From the NCBI RefSeq assembly GCF_017654505.1, contig NC_054559.1, positions 4,286,781-4,350,780 on the forward strand: a stretch of 64,000 nucleotides of DNA, written 5' to 3'. Below, piece by piece: positions 1-11,471 of this stretch (within the stretch, counting starts at the first letter, position 1; each line of letters opens with the position of its first letter). The notes under the pieces were generated by a model. It did no database searches and had not been told where the DNA came from. It was given only the letters and a program-made list of their open reading frames with translations. The stretch is from Polyodon spathula (lineage: Eukaryota; Chordata; Actinopteri; Acipenseriformes; Polyodontidae). A program made the translations under genes and the position numbers.

Positions 1-839
1 ATGCAGGCTGTGACAGATAAACAAGTACATTGTAGCATTGAAGAGATGGGCTATGTACAGAAAATTGCGTGTGACTGTTATATATAATTTGATTGGGATT
101 GATTTAATTCTTAATACAAGGGCGGTAGAGCGCTGACGTGTATCTGGGTAGTTTGTTTAAATTCTACAACTTTGCAGTTATATCTGTAGGCCGATAGCCT
201 ACGTCTCTAATTTCTCAACAGAGCCATGGGTTTATAACGTTAAAAAATAAATAACACACATGATACTGCTAGATTAGGGTTATACTAAACTATGAAGAAC
301 CGCTGATCCCTATTGCAGAAAATTTCTTGTGTTTTTTGGACACAGTATTTTAACACTCAGAGTCTGGCTCGTCATTTGAACAATAAAAGCTTTGACACTT
401 TTCACAGGAGCCATTGTTGCCTACAGACTGTTTCACAATGATGTGTGTGTGTGCGTTTGTGAGTTTGTGCATGTGTGTGTGTGCCACAACACAGTAACAT
501 TAATTTACAAATCTACAAATAAACATTGCATTGTTTGTTTTGCTGTTTCACTTAGCAAGGTCATTTGATTAACATCAAAGAAAGCATAATAAAAATGTTG
601 ATGCATGCCTTACAGATAAAGGGCACACAATAATTCACAATAATGTTAGGATCCACTGAAGTACAGAACCCTGTAAATGTAGCGTGGCTTCTTTATGCAC
701 AAAAAACAACACACTTTAGCATCGGATACAGCTAGCAGGAAACAATTTGCAGTGCAAGCAGTAGCAGACATAAGCAGTTTAATTATTGATGTTGGGAATT
801 TAGATGTCATGTTTACTACATTGCATGGAAGGGCAAACT
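1..839. other. AT-rich non-coding stretch, no gene seen
   Basis: No open frame here looks like a known protein. A short TG-rich microsatellite tract lies near 439-482. The rest is AT-rich single-copy-looking sequence up to the 5' truncation point of the following LINE. Confidence 0.5.
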
Positions 840-2877
840 GGTTAAATATAGGAAGGCTCTGGTGTTGGCTAAATCATCATATCATTCTAATTTAATTGAA
901 ACAAATAAAAATAATCCTAGATTTCTTTTTGCTACCTTATATAAATTAATTATTACTTCCCATTATAGTACTACCCTTGACATTGGCTCCTCTCACAGCT
1001 GCAATGACTTCTTACATTTCTTTAAAAATAAAATACTAGACATCAGAAATGAGATTCCACAGACACCTTCTATTAAGGAGGACTCTGGCAGAATTTGACT
1101 AACTACACTTATTGAGGCTACTATGGGGGCTTTTTCTTTTGATTACCTTACAGGAACTGACAAAGCTAGTTAAACATGTGAAAGCTACTACATGCTCTCT
1201 TGATCCTATTCCTACAAAACTATTAAAAGATGTTCTTGGTGTTATTAACACCCACATTTTAAAAATTATAAATGGTTCACTTTCCTCTGGTATAGTTCCC
1301 TCAGCTCTTAAGGTCGCTGTGGTAAAGCCTATGCTTAAGAAACCCAATTTGGACCCTAAAGTCATCAATAGCTATAGGCCAACCTCCAACCTACCATTCT
1401 TAGATAAGGTTCTAGAGAGTTGTTGCAATTCAGTTATAAACACTTCTAACTGTTAATGGTATATTCGAGAAGTTTCAGTCTGGTTTTCGTGATGCACATA
1501 ACACAGAGACTGCCCTTGTCATAGTTGTGAATGATCTGCTGATAAGCTCTGACTTGGGCTTTCCATCAGTTTTAATTCTTCTTGATCTAAGTGCTGCCTT
1601 TCATACTGTAGACCATTCCATCCTACTGAATAGTCTTGAAAGCACAGTAGGACTGTCTGGCCGTCCTATCCTGGTTCAAATCTTATCTTTCTGATAGGTA
1701 TCTCTATTGGGGAGGTAGAATCGGCATTATTGGAAGCTGGCTGTGGTGTTCCACAGGGCTCCATTCTAGGTCCCTTGTTGTTTTCATTATATATGCTACT
1801 ATTAGGTGAAATTATCTGTAGACTTGGACTGAACTTCCATTGCTATGCTGATGATACACAGCTATATTTGTCCCTAAAGCCAGGAATTTCTTCAGCCTGG
1901 GTGTTATTAGCTACAAGCCTTACAGACATCAAGCATTCGATGTCCCAGAATTTTCTAATGTTGAATTCAGATGAAACCGAGGTTATGCTAGTGGGCTCAC
2001 ACAGCCAACTAAAATGAAATGTCAGAGTACATGAGCTTGACCCTTGCAGTCTCTCATCAAAACATAAACTAGAAATGAAGAATTAGGGGGTCGTCTTTGA
2101 GACTCATATTAGGGAATTGCTCAATTATCTTTTTACCATTTTAGAAATATAGACAAACTTGGAACAATTATTTCTGTATCTCATGCCGAGAGACTAATGC
2201 ATGCCTTTCATCTAGAATTGATTATTGTAATGCACTTTTGTCTGGTGTCCCAAAACGTGTATTATCCTGCTTAGAGCTTGTTCAGAATACCGCCGCTAGA
2301 ATTATGACTAAAACCAGGAAAAGTGAACATATTACACTGGCTCCCTGTGCAGTATAGAATTTATTTGAAGATTTTGCTATTAACTTACAAGGCCCTGAAT
2401 AGATCAGCACCTAGTCATTTGCAGTCATAGGAGTTACTGAACCTGTATCTTCCAAACCGCACTCTGGGATCACAGGATGCGGGGCTGCTGGTTATTCCTA
2501 GGATCAACAAAAGCAACAAGGAAGGTAGGGTTTTTTTTTTTTTTTTTTTGCAAAGGTCCTAAATTACGGAATGCTTTGCCTTTGTCAGAAAAGCTGGGAC
2601 TGTTACAGTTTTCATGTCAAGTCTAAAAACACACTTTTATAAAATGGCTTTCTTATTTTAGCGGGTTTTAATGTCATTTTAAAATTGCTGCTTTTGTATT
2701 AATATGTGTATACTGTTATTTAAATGGTCTGACTCTCACAGTTGTATGCGTGACATGCTATACAAATGTATTGTGGTTTGTACTTTTTTTCTGCTCTGTA
2801 CTGTACAGTGCTTTGCAATACTTTTGTATAAAAAGCACTACATAAATGCAATAAATACTAATAAAAAACAATTTCTT
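840..2877 (+). mobile_element. L2-type non-LTR retrotransposon (LINE), 5'-truncated and decayed
   Basis: The conceptual protein follows the L2/CR1 order. A pre-RT segment (AKSSYHSNLIETNKNNPRFL, around 860-920) is followed by RT motifs [41 protein letters not shown] and [10 protein letters not shown], and then by the post-RT HWLPVQYRIYFKILLLTYKAL-like region near 2330-2400. The 3' end carries a short untranslated region ending in repeated ATAAA-like words near 2845-2870, as L2 tails do. Upstream of about 840 no LINE protein is recognisable, so the copy is 5'-truncated, the usual result of target-primed reverse transcription. A long T-run at about 2529-2549 interrupts the C-terminal part. It is an inactive fossil; the family assignment is firm, the exact subfamily is not. 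Confidence 0.85.
846..2640 (+). pseudogene. Broken L2-type ORF2 (reverse transcriptase)
   Basis: The catalytic YADD box is preserved at 1844-1855 (TAT GCT GAT GAT) and the [12 protein letters not shown] box lies just upstream, both in the open block 1730-2017. The rest is split by stops and frameshifts: the pre-RT block stops near 1098, the SLDPIPTKLL block is open only to about 1456, and the segment between about 1456 and 1730 (phrases like SGFR and LDLSAAF) needs shifts to read. No endonuclease domain is present because the 5' half is missing. The protein would have copied LINE RNA at a nicked target; this copy cannot be translated as one product. Confidence 0.8.
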
Positions 2878-4680
2878 GATCGCATCATACTGTTGAAATG
2901 AACCTGTTCCTCTCACTCTGTGTTATTGATGAACAAATTCAATGGTTTTAAAAGGGTCAGTGTAGTTCAGTTTATAGGAAGCAGATTACGGGTTGAAGAC
3001 GTCATATTTAATGTTGGTAAGGTTTAGTTTCATTCACTTCATGTGAGATAATTGCTTGTAAGCTTTTTAAGGATTTCTTGTATAACAAACAGTGCACTTT
3101 TCTACGTTTTCCTGACAGAACGAGTTGTCTTTCTGAAGTAATTCCAGGAATATTCAAAGTGCTGATAGATTTGTGTTTAGGGATTCCCCAGGTTAACTGA
3201 ATCATTTCCTTACACCGTGTTCCAATTTTTGTATTTGAAAGTTACTGTCCCTATGTATGCATTGTTATATATTACTAACCATTAAAACAGCTGCCAAACT
3301 TTTTTTGGAGCAACTTCCTGAACTACACAGACACCAAGTGGAAACTGTGTGTTTTTATCTTGATGCTGTCACTTTAGCAGCCAGGTTTCATGTTAGGATT
3401 AAGGAAGTCAGTTTCTTGAAAAGCTTATTTTTTTTGTTGTTAAAACTCAATAGTGTACAGGTTACAGACTGCACCTGACAGCCCCAGGGTCCTGTCATTA
3501 AGGTATTTATACAGCAGCAACACAAACATGTTCTTCCAGAGACAGACAGACACCTCTTGCCTGCCTGCTCTTGTTTCCTGCTTGTAAAGTCGCTACTGAA
3601 TTGCAGGATTTTAGCCCCTCAATATATCTGGTTTGCTAGAATGTTACTGCCTGTTCCCTTCACTCTAGCATTGCTCTTACCTGTCTGGAGAATATTCTTG
3701 GGAAGTAGAATTGTTTTGGGGTATTTAACTTCTTATAAGCAAGGCTTGTTAGTTAACTGACTGTTTAGTACACTGTTTATATGTTGCTGCCTTACTCATG
3801 TTAAGGGATTTATTTGTCTAACAAGGTGACAAGTCTGGGAAAGTCTTCTCAACATCTACACTACTTTTACTGGAAATCTGAATGAGAATGCTTCTATGTG
3901 TCATGGTATTTAATACTAAGAAATATAAACCTTGTGCAAAATGCAGTCTGCCCACAAACACCTTTTGAGCATGTAGTGTATTTTTAATGCTGAGCTTTGT
4001 ATTGTTAATGTTGTTCTTTCCAGTGCTAAGAAAGGCGTTTGTGTGGAGTTAGTGCTCTAAAGGCAGTGCTTACACAACACCACTCTGGAAGTGACCTAGC
4101 TGTCGGCTGTGTGAGCTCCTGGAATCAGGTTTAGTCACGCAATGCTTCATGTGCTGCATTTCACCTGTTCACGTATTTTTAAGCAGTAGGCAATCATCCA
4201 TGTATCAAACAAAAAAAAGAGAAAAATGACTGTCAAAGCAGATCTGCTATCTTACACCAGATTTTAATTCATGCTTTACTTTGTTCTGAGACATTACTTC
4301 ACCGTGATACACCAGTCATTTCAACCAATAGCATTGCTGCAGGAGGGAGCAGGATCTACATTGTGAATTTAGAACAAAAAACCCTTCTCCAAAACAATTA
4401 GGACTATACCTAAAAATATATTCCTGTGATACTGACAACACAGGATACAGCAAAAGGAATGTGTATCCTGTAAACACTGCAGGGGGTTGAGGGACACTAG
4501 CAACCTCCCTTTATGTTATTCAGTTTGCAAAGCCAGTTTTAGGCAACCCTATAGTTTTGAGTTTGTGGCATTAAAGAGCTTCACATCCATAGGTGACTCG
4601 CAAACACAGGCATTGACAAACAACTAGCGTTAAAGCTGATGAAGCAGGCTTCCTCAATGTTTAATAGCAATTCAAGTATA
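2878..4680. other. AT-rich intergenic sequence without recognisable genes
   Basis: The short open frames (73 aa or less) show no family signature and have no supporting context. I see no inverted terminal repeats or poly-A tails that would define an element. Confidence 0.45.
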
Positions 4681-4795
4681 TTAGTGAACCGATACTTCTT
4701 GGTGGTAGAGCTTACATGTTGAAAGCGCTTTGTGATGGTGGTCCACTATGAAAGGCACTATATAAAATAAAGATTGACTGATTAATTTACAGATA
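4681..4795 (+). repeat. LINE/SINE 3'-tail-like fragment
   Basis: The words AAAGCGCTTTGTGATGGTGG and CTATATAAAATAAAGATTGA, ending in a TTGA/TGATTA microrepeat, match the style of 3' tails shared by L2-like LINEs and the SINEs that borrow them in fish. No body of the element is recognisable upstream, so this is called from its tail alone. Confidence 0.4.
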
Positions 4796-4913
4796 CAGCA
4801 CAATTTCAGGTGTGTACGTAGCCTGGTTCGCCTACTTTCTAGATAACTGACCCTGAAAATAACACAGAGGTACTGCAAGAGAATAACTGTAAAACACTAA
4901 ATAGTAGAATGAG

Positions 4914-4981
4914 TAAAAATAAATAAATAAATAAACAAATAAATAATAATAATAATAATATAATAATAATAATAATAATAT
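4914..4981 (+). repeat. (AAAT)n / (AAT)n microsatellite
   Basis: Tetranucleotide AAAT units run into trinucleotide AAT/TAA units. It could be the decayed tail of a retroelement but no element body is visible next to it. Confidence 0.85.
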
Positions 4982-5522
4982 TTGTCAACATCCCTCCTAG
5001 TTTTGTCTGCTTTAAAGACACAAGTATTCACCTTTTTAAAAGCACGATTCTTTATATTGCCATCATTTCGTAGGTATTCGATTTTCCTGTGTGAATTAGA
5101 TGTTTTTATGCTTAAGATTATTTGAAGCTATTAGAGAAGAATACTTATCGAACTCTCCTTGCAGATACTTCAATGCTATACTTCTGGGCAAATTGAAAAG
5201 GTCGCATGAAGGAATTAAGTCAACACTGAAAACACGTCAGTCTCAGGGAAAGAATGATTAGTACTCAAATGCAGGCCAGTGAGTCTAGCTTTCTAAATGC
5301 GTGCAAAAATTCAAATAAAAAGGAGTTGTTTTTCCAGCAAACAACACATGTGTTGGATGGGTTCTATCAACAGGAAGTACAGCATGGAAAAGAGAGTGTA
5401 AGAAATGTTCACCAGGTTTATTTTATTAATTCTATGGAAAAAAATACCATTAAAACTCAAATCCACATTTAACATGATGTGTGCCTCTAGGAAAATGTGA
5501 GATCCACAAAGTGATGGTATAT

Positions 5523-7037
5523 CAGTGGCTCTCAAAAGTATTCACCCCCCTTGGAATTTTCCACATTTTATTGTGTTACAACATGGAATCAGAATGGATT
5601 TAATTAGGAGTTTTTGCCACTGATCAACACAAAAAAAGTCAGTGATGTCAAAGTGAAAAATAAAATCTACAAATTGTTCTAAATTAATTACAAATATAAA
5701 ACAGAAAATAATTGACTGCATAAGTATTCACCCCCTTTGCTATGACACACCTAAATAAGCTCTGGTGCAACCAATAGTCTTTGGAAGTCACATAATTAGT
5801 TGAATGGAGTCCACCTGTGTGCAATTAAGGTGTTTCACATGATTTCAGGTTAAATACACCTGCCTCTGGGAGGTCCCACAGTTGGTTAGTACATTTCCTA
5901 ACAAAAACAACATCTTGAAGACAAAGGAACATTCAAAGCAAATACGGAAAAAGGTTATTCAAAAGCACCAATCAGGGGTAGGATATAAGAACATTTCCAA
6001 GGTACTGAATATCCCCCGGAGCACGAGAAGGGCACTAGTCAGGGAGGCCACCAAGAGGCTTATGGCAACTCTAAAGGAGTTACAGTCTTCCACGGCTGAG
6101 CTGGGAGACACTGTGCATATGGCAACAATAGCCAGGGTGCAACATAAAACTGGCCTTTATGGGAGAGTGGCAAAAAGAAAGCCATTGTTGAAAAAAAAAC
6201 TCACATCAAATCTCGGCTAGAGTTTGCCAGAAGGCATGCGGGAGACTCTGAGACCAAGTGGAAGAAGAGTCTAGAGCTTTTTGGCCTCAACGCTAAGCGC
6301 TATGTTTGGCACAAGCCTAACACCGCACATCATCCTGAGAACACCATCCCTACAGTGAAGCATGGTGGTGGCAGTATCATGCTATGGGAATGCTTCTCTG
6401 CATCAGGGCCTGGAAAGCTCGTGAAGATAGCAAAATGGATGCAGCAAAATACAAAGAAATCCTGAAGGAAAACCTGCTGAAGTCTGCAAGAGACCTGGGA
6501 CTTGGGAGAAGATTCACCTTCCAGCAGGACAATGACCCCAAACATACAGCCAGGGCCACACTGGAGTGGCTTAAAAACAAAAAGGTCAATGTCCTGGAGC
6601 GGCCCAGTCAAAGCCCGGACCTCAATCCAATTGAGAATATGTGGAAAGAGTTGAAAATTGCTGTTCACCAAAGGTCCCCATCCAACTTGATGGAGCTTGA
6701 GCAATTTTGCAAAAAAGAATGGGCAAAAATTGCAGTGTCCAGATGTGCAAAGCTGGTAGAGACTTATCCAAATAGACTCATGGCTGTAATTGCTGCCAAA
6801 GGTGCCTCTACCAAATATAGACTCAAGAGGGTGAATACTTATGCAATCAATTATTTACTGTTTTGTATTTGTAATTAATTTAGAACAATTTATAGATTTT
6901 ATTTTTCATTTTGACATTATGGACTTTTTTCTGTTGATCAGTGGCAAAAACTCCTAATTAAATCCATTTTATTCCATGCTGTAACACAATAAAATGTGGA
7001 AAAGTCCAAGGGGGGTGAATACCTTTGAGAGCCACTG
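5523..7037 (+). mobile_element. Tc1-like transposon, family A copy 1
   Basis: The ends are inverted repeats: CAGTGGCTCTCAAAAGTATT at the left and the complementary AAG..GTGAATACCTTTGAGAGCCACTG at the right, continuing for tens of bases (ACATTTTATTGTGTTACA and its complement). TA-rich flanks (TATAT before, TATAT after) fit insertion at TA. The interior holds a decayed DD34E transposase on the same strand. Two relatives occur in this window, at 42808-44416 and 60405-61063, both inverted relative to this one. The copy is non-autonomous because of several coding lesions. Confidence 0.93.
5915..6878 (+). pseudogene. Tc1-like transposase, broken (family A copy 1)
   Basis: The N-terminal helix-turn-helix (KTKEHSKQIRKKVIQKHQSG) and the C-terminal catalytic part (FQQDNDPKHTARATLEWL ... 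SPDLNPIENMWKELK) are readable. The second Asp (6528-6530) and the Glu (6633-6635) are separated by 34 residues, the Tc1 DD34E spacing. Compared with copy 2, the start ATG is TTG at 5915; a 90-bp in-frame deletion after IPRST removes the second DNA-binding segment with its GRPQK hook; the A-run near 6190 is two bases longer; about 21 bp including the first catalytic Asp (WSDE) are missing near 6270; and four bases are lost near 6430. The stop after STKY has mutated to AGA, extending the frame to 6878. Confidence 0.9.
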
Positions 7038-8721
7038 TATATATTAGATAAGACTAACTGGAATTATTGTGCTAGCTGTGTGGACTTAAAGCCTGCATAA
7101 CCAGAATGAACGTCTGACGCAAGTTAAATATACATATTCTATAAGACCCACGAATAACTTGCTCTACTCTGCACTGTACTTTGAAACATGGACACAGACT
7201 GCAGGAAGTTAAAACTGTAGCTTTTACACCCAAGATACTTATAAATATAACCATATTCACAAAGTAGCATATGGAATGAAACCCTAAAGCAAACATTAAG
7301 ACACTGTAGGATTGACCCTGTTCTGTGAGACATATGTAAAGTATAGCAACCAAGCAAATGAAAAACAGAGTGAATGGGGCTGATATTCGACTTGAACTCT
7401 TGCTTGTACTGTACACGTTTAAACTTGACAACCCCGGAGGGTAGTGTCTAAATCCTGAAGATTTAGTAAAACATAACACTGCTTTTGACAATTTGTTATG
7501 GTACAGCTCCGTGGTCTAATGATACCAAATGGTGGAAACATACTTTGTCTGGTGCTATTGTATGATAAACAATTAACCACGGTGAACAAACAGTTTTGAC
7601 CATGGCAATAGTTCATGCCATAGCACGATAACAAAATCAAGTGTAAATTCAAATTGAGATCAATGTTTATGAATGGATCATCTTAAACCTTTTTGGCAAG
7701 CTACTTGTTTTTGTTCATCAGCATGGCATTGACTGAAAGTATACTGACAGTGCATTCAAACTGCCAGAATCATCTGCTGTAGTAGTCATGATTTAATTAC
7801 TGTCCAAGCTCTCACTGAAGACAGGCACAGGCTCTGTCACAGCCACTCGCACCGGCTCAGAGAGGCTCCGATATGCCCATTACAGGTGATGCACACCCTC
7901 ACCATCTGTTTGGGCTATTGTGCAGACATAAAGCTAACAACTTAAGATGCATCAATGACGTGTACTGCCATTCCTCAATAAAAACAGCATGTTGCTGTAA
8001 TAGAACATGCAATATCCATTACTACTGTGTGCGGTGCCACCTACTGATGCTGTAGTTCATACAAACACATCTGAGGACCTGCTGCAAGCTCAGTGCTATG
8101 TTCCTGTTCACAGCCAGACTGGCATCTGTACTTCTCTAATCCCTCCTGGGTGGCATATTACTGCAACGATGAATGCTAATGAAAATCAAAGTGCCACACC
8201 TAACATTGTGTGTTTAGTCTGTTTGTTTAAGGCTGAGTGGATCACACTCCAGCTTAAAATTGTGTAAAGAGTTCTATGGTGTTTGCTCTTAGTGCCGCAC
8301 ACATAAAGAATCTCACACCCTGGGATTATCAGGATTGTCTCCTGTCAGAGAGCATTGCAGCCAGCCCTGCGTTAGTTCACACAAGCAGTATCAAGAGAAA
8401 TACGTGGCACAGATGACATCATCTGGCAATGCAATATGACATGATTCCAAACACACCATGAGCCTCAATGTACAGTATAGAGATATGATTTATAAAAGGG
8501 ACTACTGGTAACATTGGGGCACATAATTAACGTTTAGCTGGGTGGCTCCACAGAGAGTTTCATACAAAACAGTATACACTGCAGCTTAAACTTGGAGTTC
8601 AGCCATTACTTCCCTCAGTCATGTATCTCCAGCAATAGTAAAGCTAAGACAACAGTCTTCATCACGTTTTTATTTTAGTAGTTAGTTAGAGTCCCACCAA
8701 GTGCTGACAATACTTCACAAA
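7038..8721. other. Intergenic sequence, no gene or repeat recognised
   Basis: Several short frames exist (up to 139 aa on the minus strand at 7072-7491) but none shows a domain, a repeat of known type or coding-like conservation that I can recognise. Confidence 0.45.
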
Positions 8722-9263
8722 GTCCCAGCCACTGATTCCGCTGCACCCAGAACCAGAGATCCCAGCCACTGATACCGCTGCACCCAGAACCAGAGATCCC
8801 AGAACCAGAGATCCCAGCCACTGAGACCGCTGCACCCAGAACCAGAGATCCCAGCCACTGATACCGCTGCACCCAGAACCAGAGATCCTAGCCACTGATA
8901 CAGCTGCACCTAGAGCCAGAGATCCCAGCCACTGATACCGCTGCACCTAGAACCAGAGATCCCATCCACCGATCCTTCTGCACCTAGAACCAGAGATCCC
9001 AGCCACTGATCCCGCTGCACCCAGAACCAGAGATCCCAGCCACTGATACCGCTGCACCCAGAACCAGAGATCCCAGCCACTGATACCGCTGCACCTAGAA
9101 CCAGAGATCCCAGCCACTGATCCCTCTGCACCCAGAACCAGAGATCCCAGCCACTGATCCCGCTGCACCCAGAACCAGAGATCCCAGCCACTGATACCGC
9201 TGCACCCAGAACCAGAGATCCCAGCCACTGATCCCGCTGCACCCAAAACCAGAGATCCCAGCC
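8722..9263. repeat. 37-bp minisatellite, about 14-15 copies
   Basis: The unit reads CCAGCCACTGATACCGCTGC followed by ACCCAGAACCAGAGATC, 37 bp in total, with variants ATACC/ATCCC/GAGACC and CCCAG/CCTAG. The unit near 8800 carries an extra copy of the short CCAGAACCAGAGATC part. Because 37 is not a multiple of three and no phase has a stop on the minus strand, overlapping minus-strand frames stay open. Their proteins repeat every 37 residues and are artefacts of the array rather than genes. Confidence 0.95.
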
Positions 9264-9502
9264 GATTAAATCATGTGTCAGAACCAAAAAACAGTTAGCT
9301 TTACTTCTGTTCATTAAAGTTCAAAGTTTTTTTTTCTCTCCCCCAAACAGAAGCTGGTATACCGTCTTCACTAGTATGAGTCCTCAGGAAGTGTAAATAA
9401 CAGGTTCATTTCTGCTTTCTAAAAGCAAAACAAACTCCTGTAATAGGAAATAAAACAGGATATGGTGGAGAAGCTTCAACAGGCAACACAAGACACTGTC
9501 AA

Positions 9503-9644
9503 GAGAGCCCTCACCACTGGCCTTGTCCAGGGGGGTCAGAGACAGAAACCTCAGCACCGGCCTGGTCCCGGGGGGCAGAGAGAGAGAGAAAGAGAGAGAT
9601 TGAGAGAAAGAGCCCTCAGCACTGGCCTGGTCCATTGGGGTCTC

Positions 9645-9689
<45 letters not shown>

Positions 9690-9735
9690 AAGAGAGAGAG
9701 ACCCCTCAGCACCGGTCTGGTTCCCCCTCGATGCA
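9503..9735 (+). repeat. Degenerate minisatellite with GA-microsatellite expansions
   Basis: Four imperfect copies of a core CCTCAGCACYGGCCTGGTCC are each followed by a G-run and then CAGAGA extended into (GA)n of different length: very short in the first, about 40-50 bases in the second and third. The pattern suggests GA slippage inside a minisatellite unit. Confidence 0.8.
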
Positions 9736-10361
9736 CTCAGACATGAACAAAATAAAACTGTTCATTAAAAGTAGGCCATCTCCCAACCTAATGTAAACAA
9801 TGCAGACTGTGTGGTTCCCCAACTCTAATACAAAGCAGAATTGTCACCGTGGAACTAACAAGGGAAATAAAAGAATGAGAACCTGCTTTCAACTCAATAG
9901 GTATGCAGCAAACCAAAAGGTAAAGCTACAGTCCACACTGCACAGTTGATATCCCTGGGCTCATACAGTACAATAGGAAAGTCAGGAGTGGTCGGCATCA
10001 CATTCCTGTACAGTAATATCTTCGATTGATGAATTGTGCTACTTTCTTTACATGCTATATCGTATTGTAATAGAGGTACGTATCCTTTGTATCATGATAC
10101 AGACCAAAAGCACAAGATAGCCCATTGTAGTTCACCAAGTGGTTCTTGAAAAAAGAATAAAGTGTGTTTCATAGTTTGTATGAATACAGACTCTCTCTAT
10201 CTCATTTAATCATTGTCTTAAAACAAAATAGTCCTCCATTTGATCTTATTATGTATCATATAAATAGCCCATCAGGACCATCACATGTTTCATGATACAT
10301 ATTGTCTCAGAACCTGCATGTCATGGTCTTAGTGTATTACTGCCCCCTTATTGTAGAGTAC
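9736..10361. other. Non-coding stretch, nothing recognised
   Basis: AT-rich sequence without open frames of interest. It ends where the LTR at 10362 begins. Confidence 0.45.
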
Positions 10362-10961
10362 TGTGGCAAAGTGCCCGCCCCTGTGTGTGTTATCTGTTGT
10401 GTGTTAATGTTGGCATATAGTCATTGGTACACGGGATATAAACGGGTCTGTGTAATACAAGTGTTTAAAATGTATACGTGTATTTAGGCAAGAGGATTGC
10501 ACAGCACTTCATGTGCAAGTAATACGTAATAATATGTGAGCACGGGGAATTGCACTTTATTAATTCACGTGCAGTTGTACCGCGACTCCAATTGAATGAT
10601 TTGATTAGCAATCGAGTCTCGGTACAGCAGCATGTTTTCACTCACTCGGGGTTGTGTGTTCAGTGAGTGGAGAACGGGATTGGAGATGGAGGTAATGGTA
10701 ATAATTGTAATAATAATCGTAATCGTTAAAATATCTGCTCACCGTGTTTTGTCTGTATAGTCAGTTTTGTTTGTCTTTTTATTTTGGCGACGAGTGCCGT
10801 GTCCTGTATTTTTGTTTGTACAACCATTTTATTTACTGTTCTGTTCACTCCTTAAATGCTGAGCGAAACCATTCACTCAGCTCCACCAAACTCCACTTCT
10901 CTCGTTGTTTATTTCCTGTTTCTGGTCTGACGTCACCCACTCTGGCCGTCTTTGTGACACA
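10362..10961 (+). mobile_element. LTR of a Gypsy-like retrotransposon (600 bp)
   Basis: The segment starts TGTGGCAAAGTGCCCGCCCC and ends GTCTTTGTGACACA, so it has the TG...CA boundaries of an LTR, and is followed at once by a primer-binding-like site. A TATA-like word (GATATAAAC) lies about 80 bases in. An imperfect palindrome (GTACCGCGACTCCAATTGAA and its approximate complement) occupies about 10577-10625. No gag or pol follows. An inverted copy of its first approximately 417 bp lies 88 bp downstream. The alternative is a foldback DNA element with long terminal inverted repeats; the flanks show no convincing target-site duplication for either model. Confidence 0.6.
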
Positions 10962-10978
10962 TGGTGTCAGACCGGGAT
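10962..10978 (+). other. Primer-binding-site-like sequence next to the LTR
   Basis: TGGTGTCAGACCGGGAT begins with TGG, the complement of a tRNA 3' CCA, and directly abuts the LTR end, where reverse transcription of an LTR element is primed. I cannot say which tRNA. Confidence 0.5.
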
Positions 10979-11048
10979 TACCAGCGCCCCCTAGATGCAG
11001 ACCAGAGCAGGAACAGCAATTTCTTGTTTAAAAAAAATTTAAAAAAAT

Positions 11049-11471
11049 TAAGACAAACAAAACGGACTATACAGATAAAACACGGTGAGCAGATATTTTA
11101 ACGATTACGATTATTATTACAGTTATTACTATTACCTCCGTCTCCAATCCCGTTCTCCACTCACCGAACACACAACCCCGAGTGAGTGAAAACATGCAGC
11201 TGTACCGAGACTCGATTGCTAATCAATCATTCAATTGGAGTCACGGTACAACTGCACGTGAATTAATAAAGTGCAATTCCCCGTGCTCACATATTATTAC
11301 ATTTTACTTGCACGTAAACTGCTGTGCAATCCTCGTGCCTAAATATACATATACATTTTAAACACTCGTGTTACACAGACCCGTTTATATCCCATGTACC
11401 AATGACTATACACCAACATTAATACACAACAGATAACACAAAACACACACAGGGGCGGGCACTTTGCCACA
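11049..11471 (-). mobile_element. Inverted partial copy of the same LTR
   Basis: Read on the minus strand, this begins TGTGGCAAAGTGCCCGCCCC and follows the LTR at 10362 for about 420 bp with scattered differences. It stops at GTTTTGTTTGTCTT, the equivalent of about position 10778. Both outer ends are therefore the 5' end of the LTR, giving a head-outward pair that could fold into a long hairpin. The remaining approximately 180 bp of the LTR are absent from this arm. Confidence 0.85.

Noticed and set aside
8675..9314. Overlapping minus-strand reading frames of 64-134 aa rich in W, G, S
   Set aside because: They are translations of the 37-bp minisatellite in different phases; the protein period equals three unit lengths divided by three. 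No gene context.
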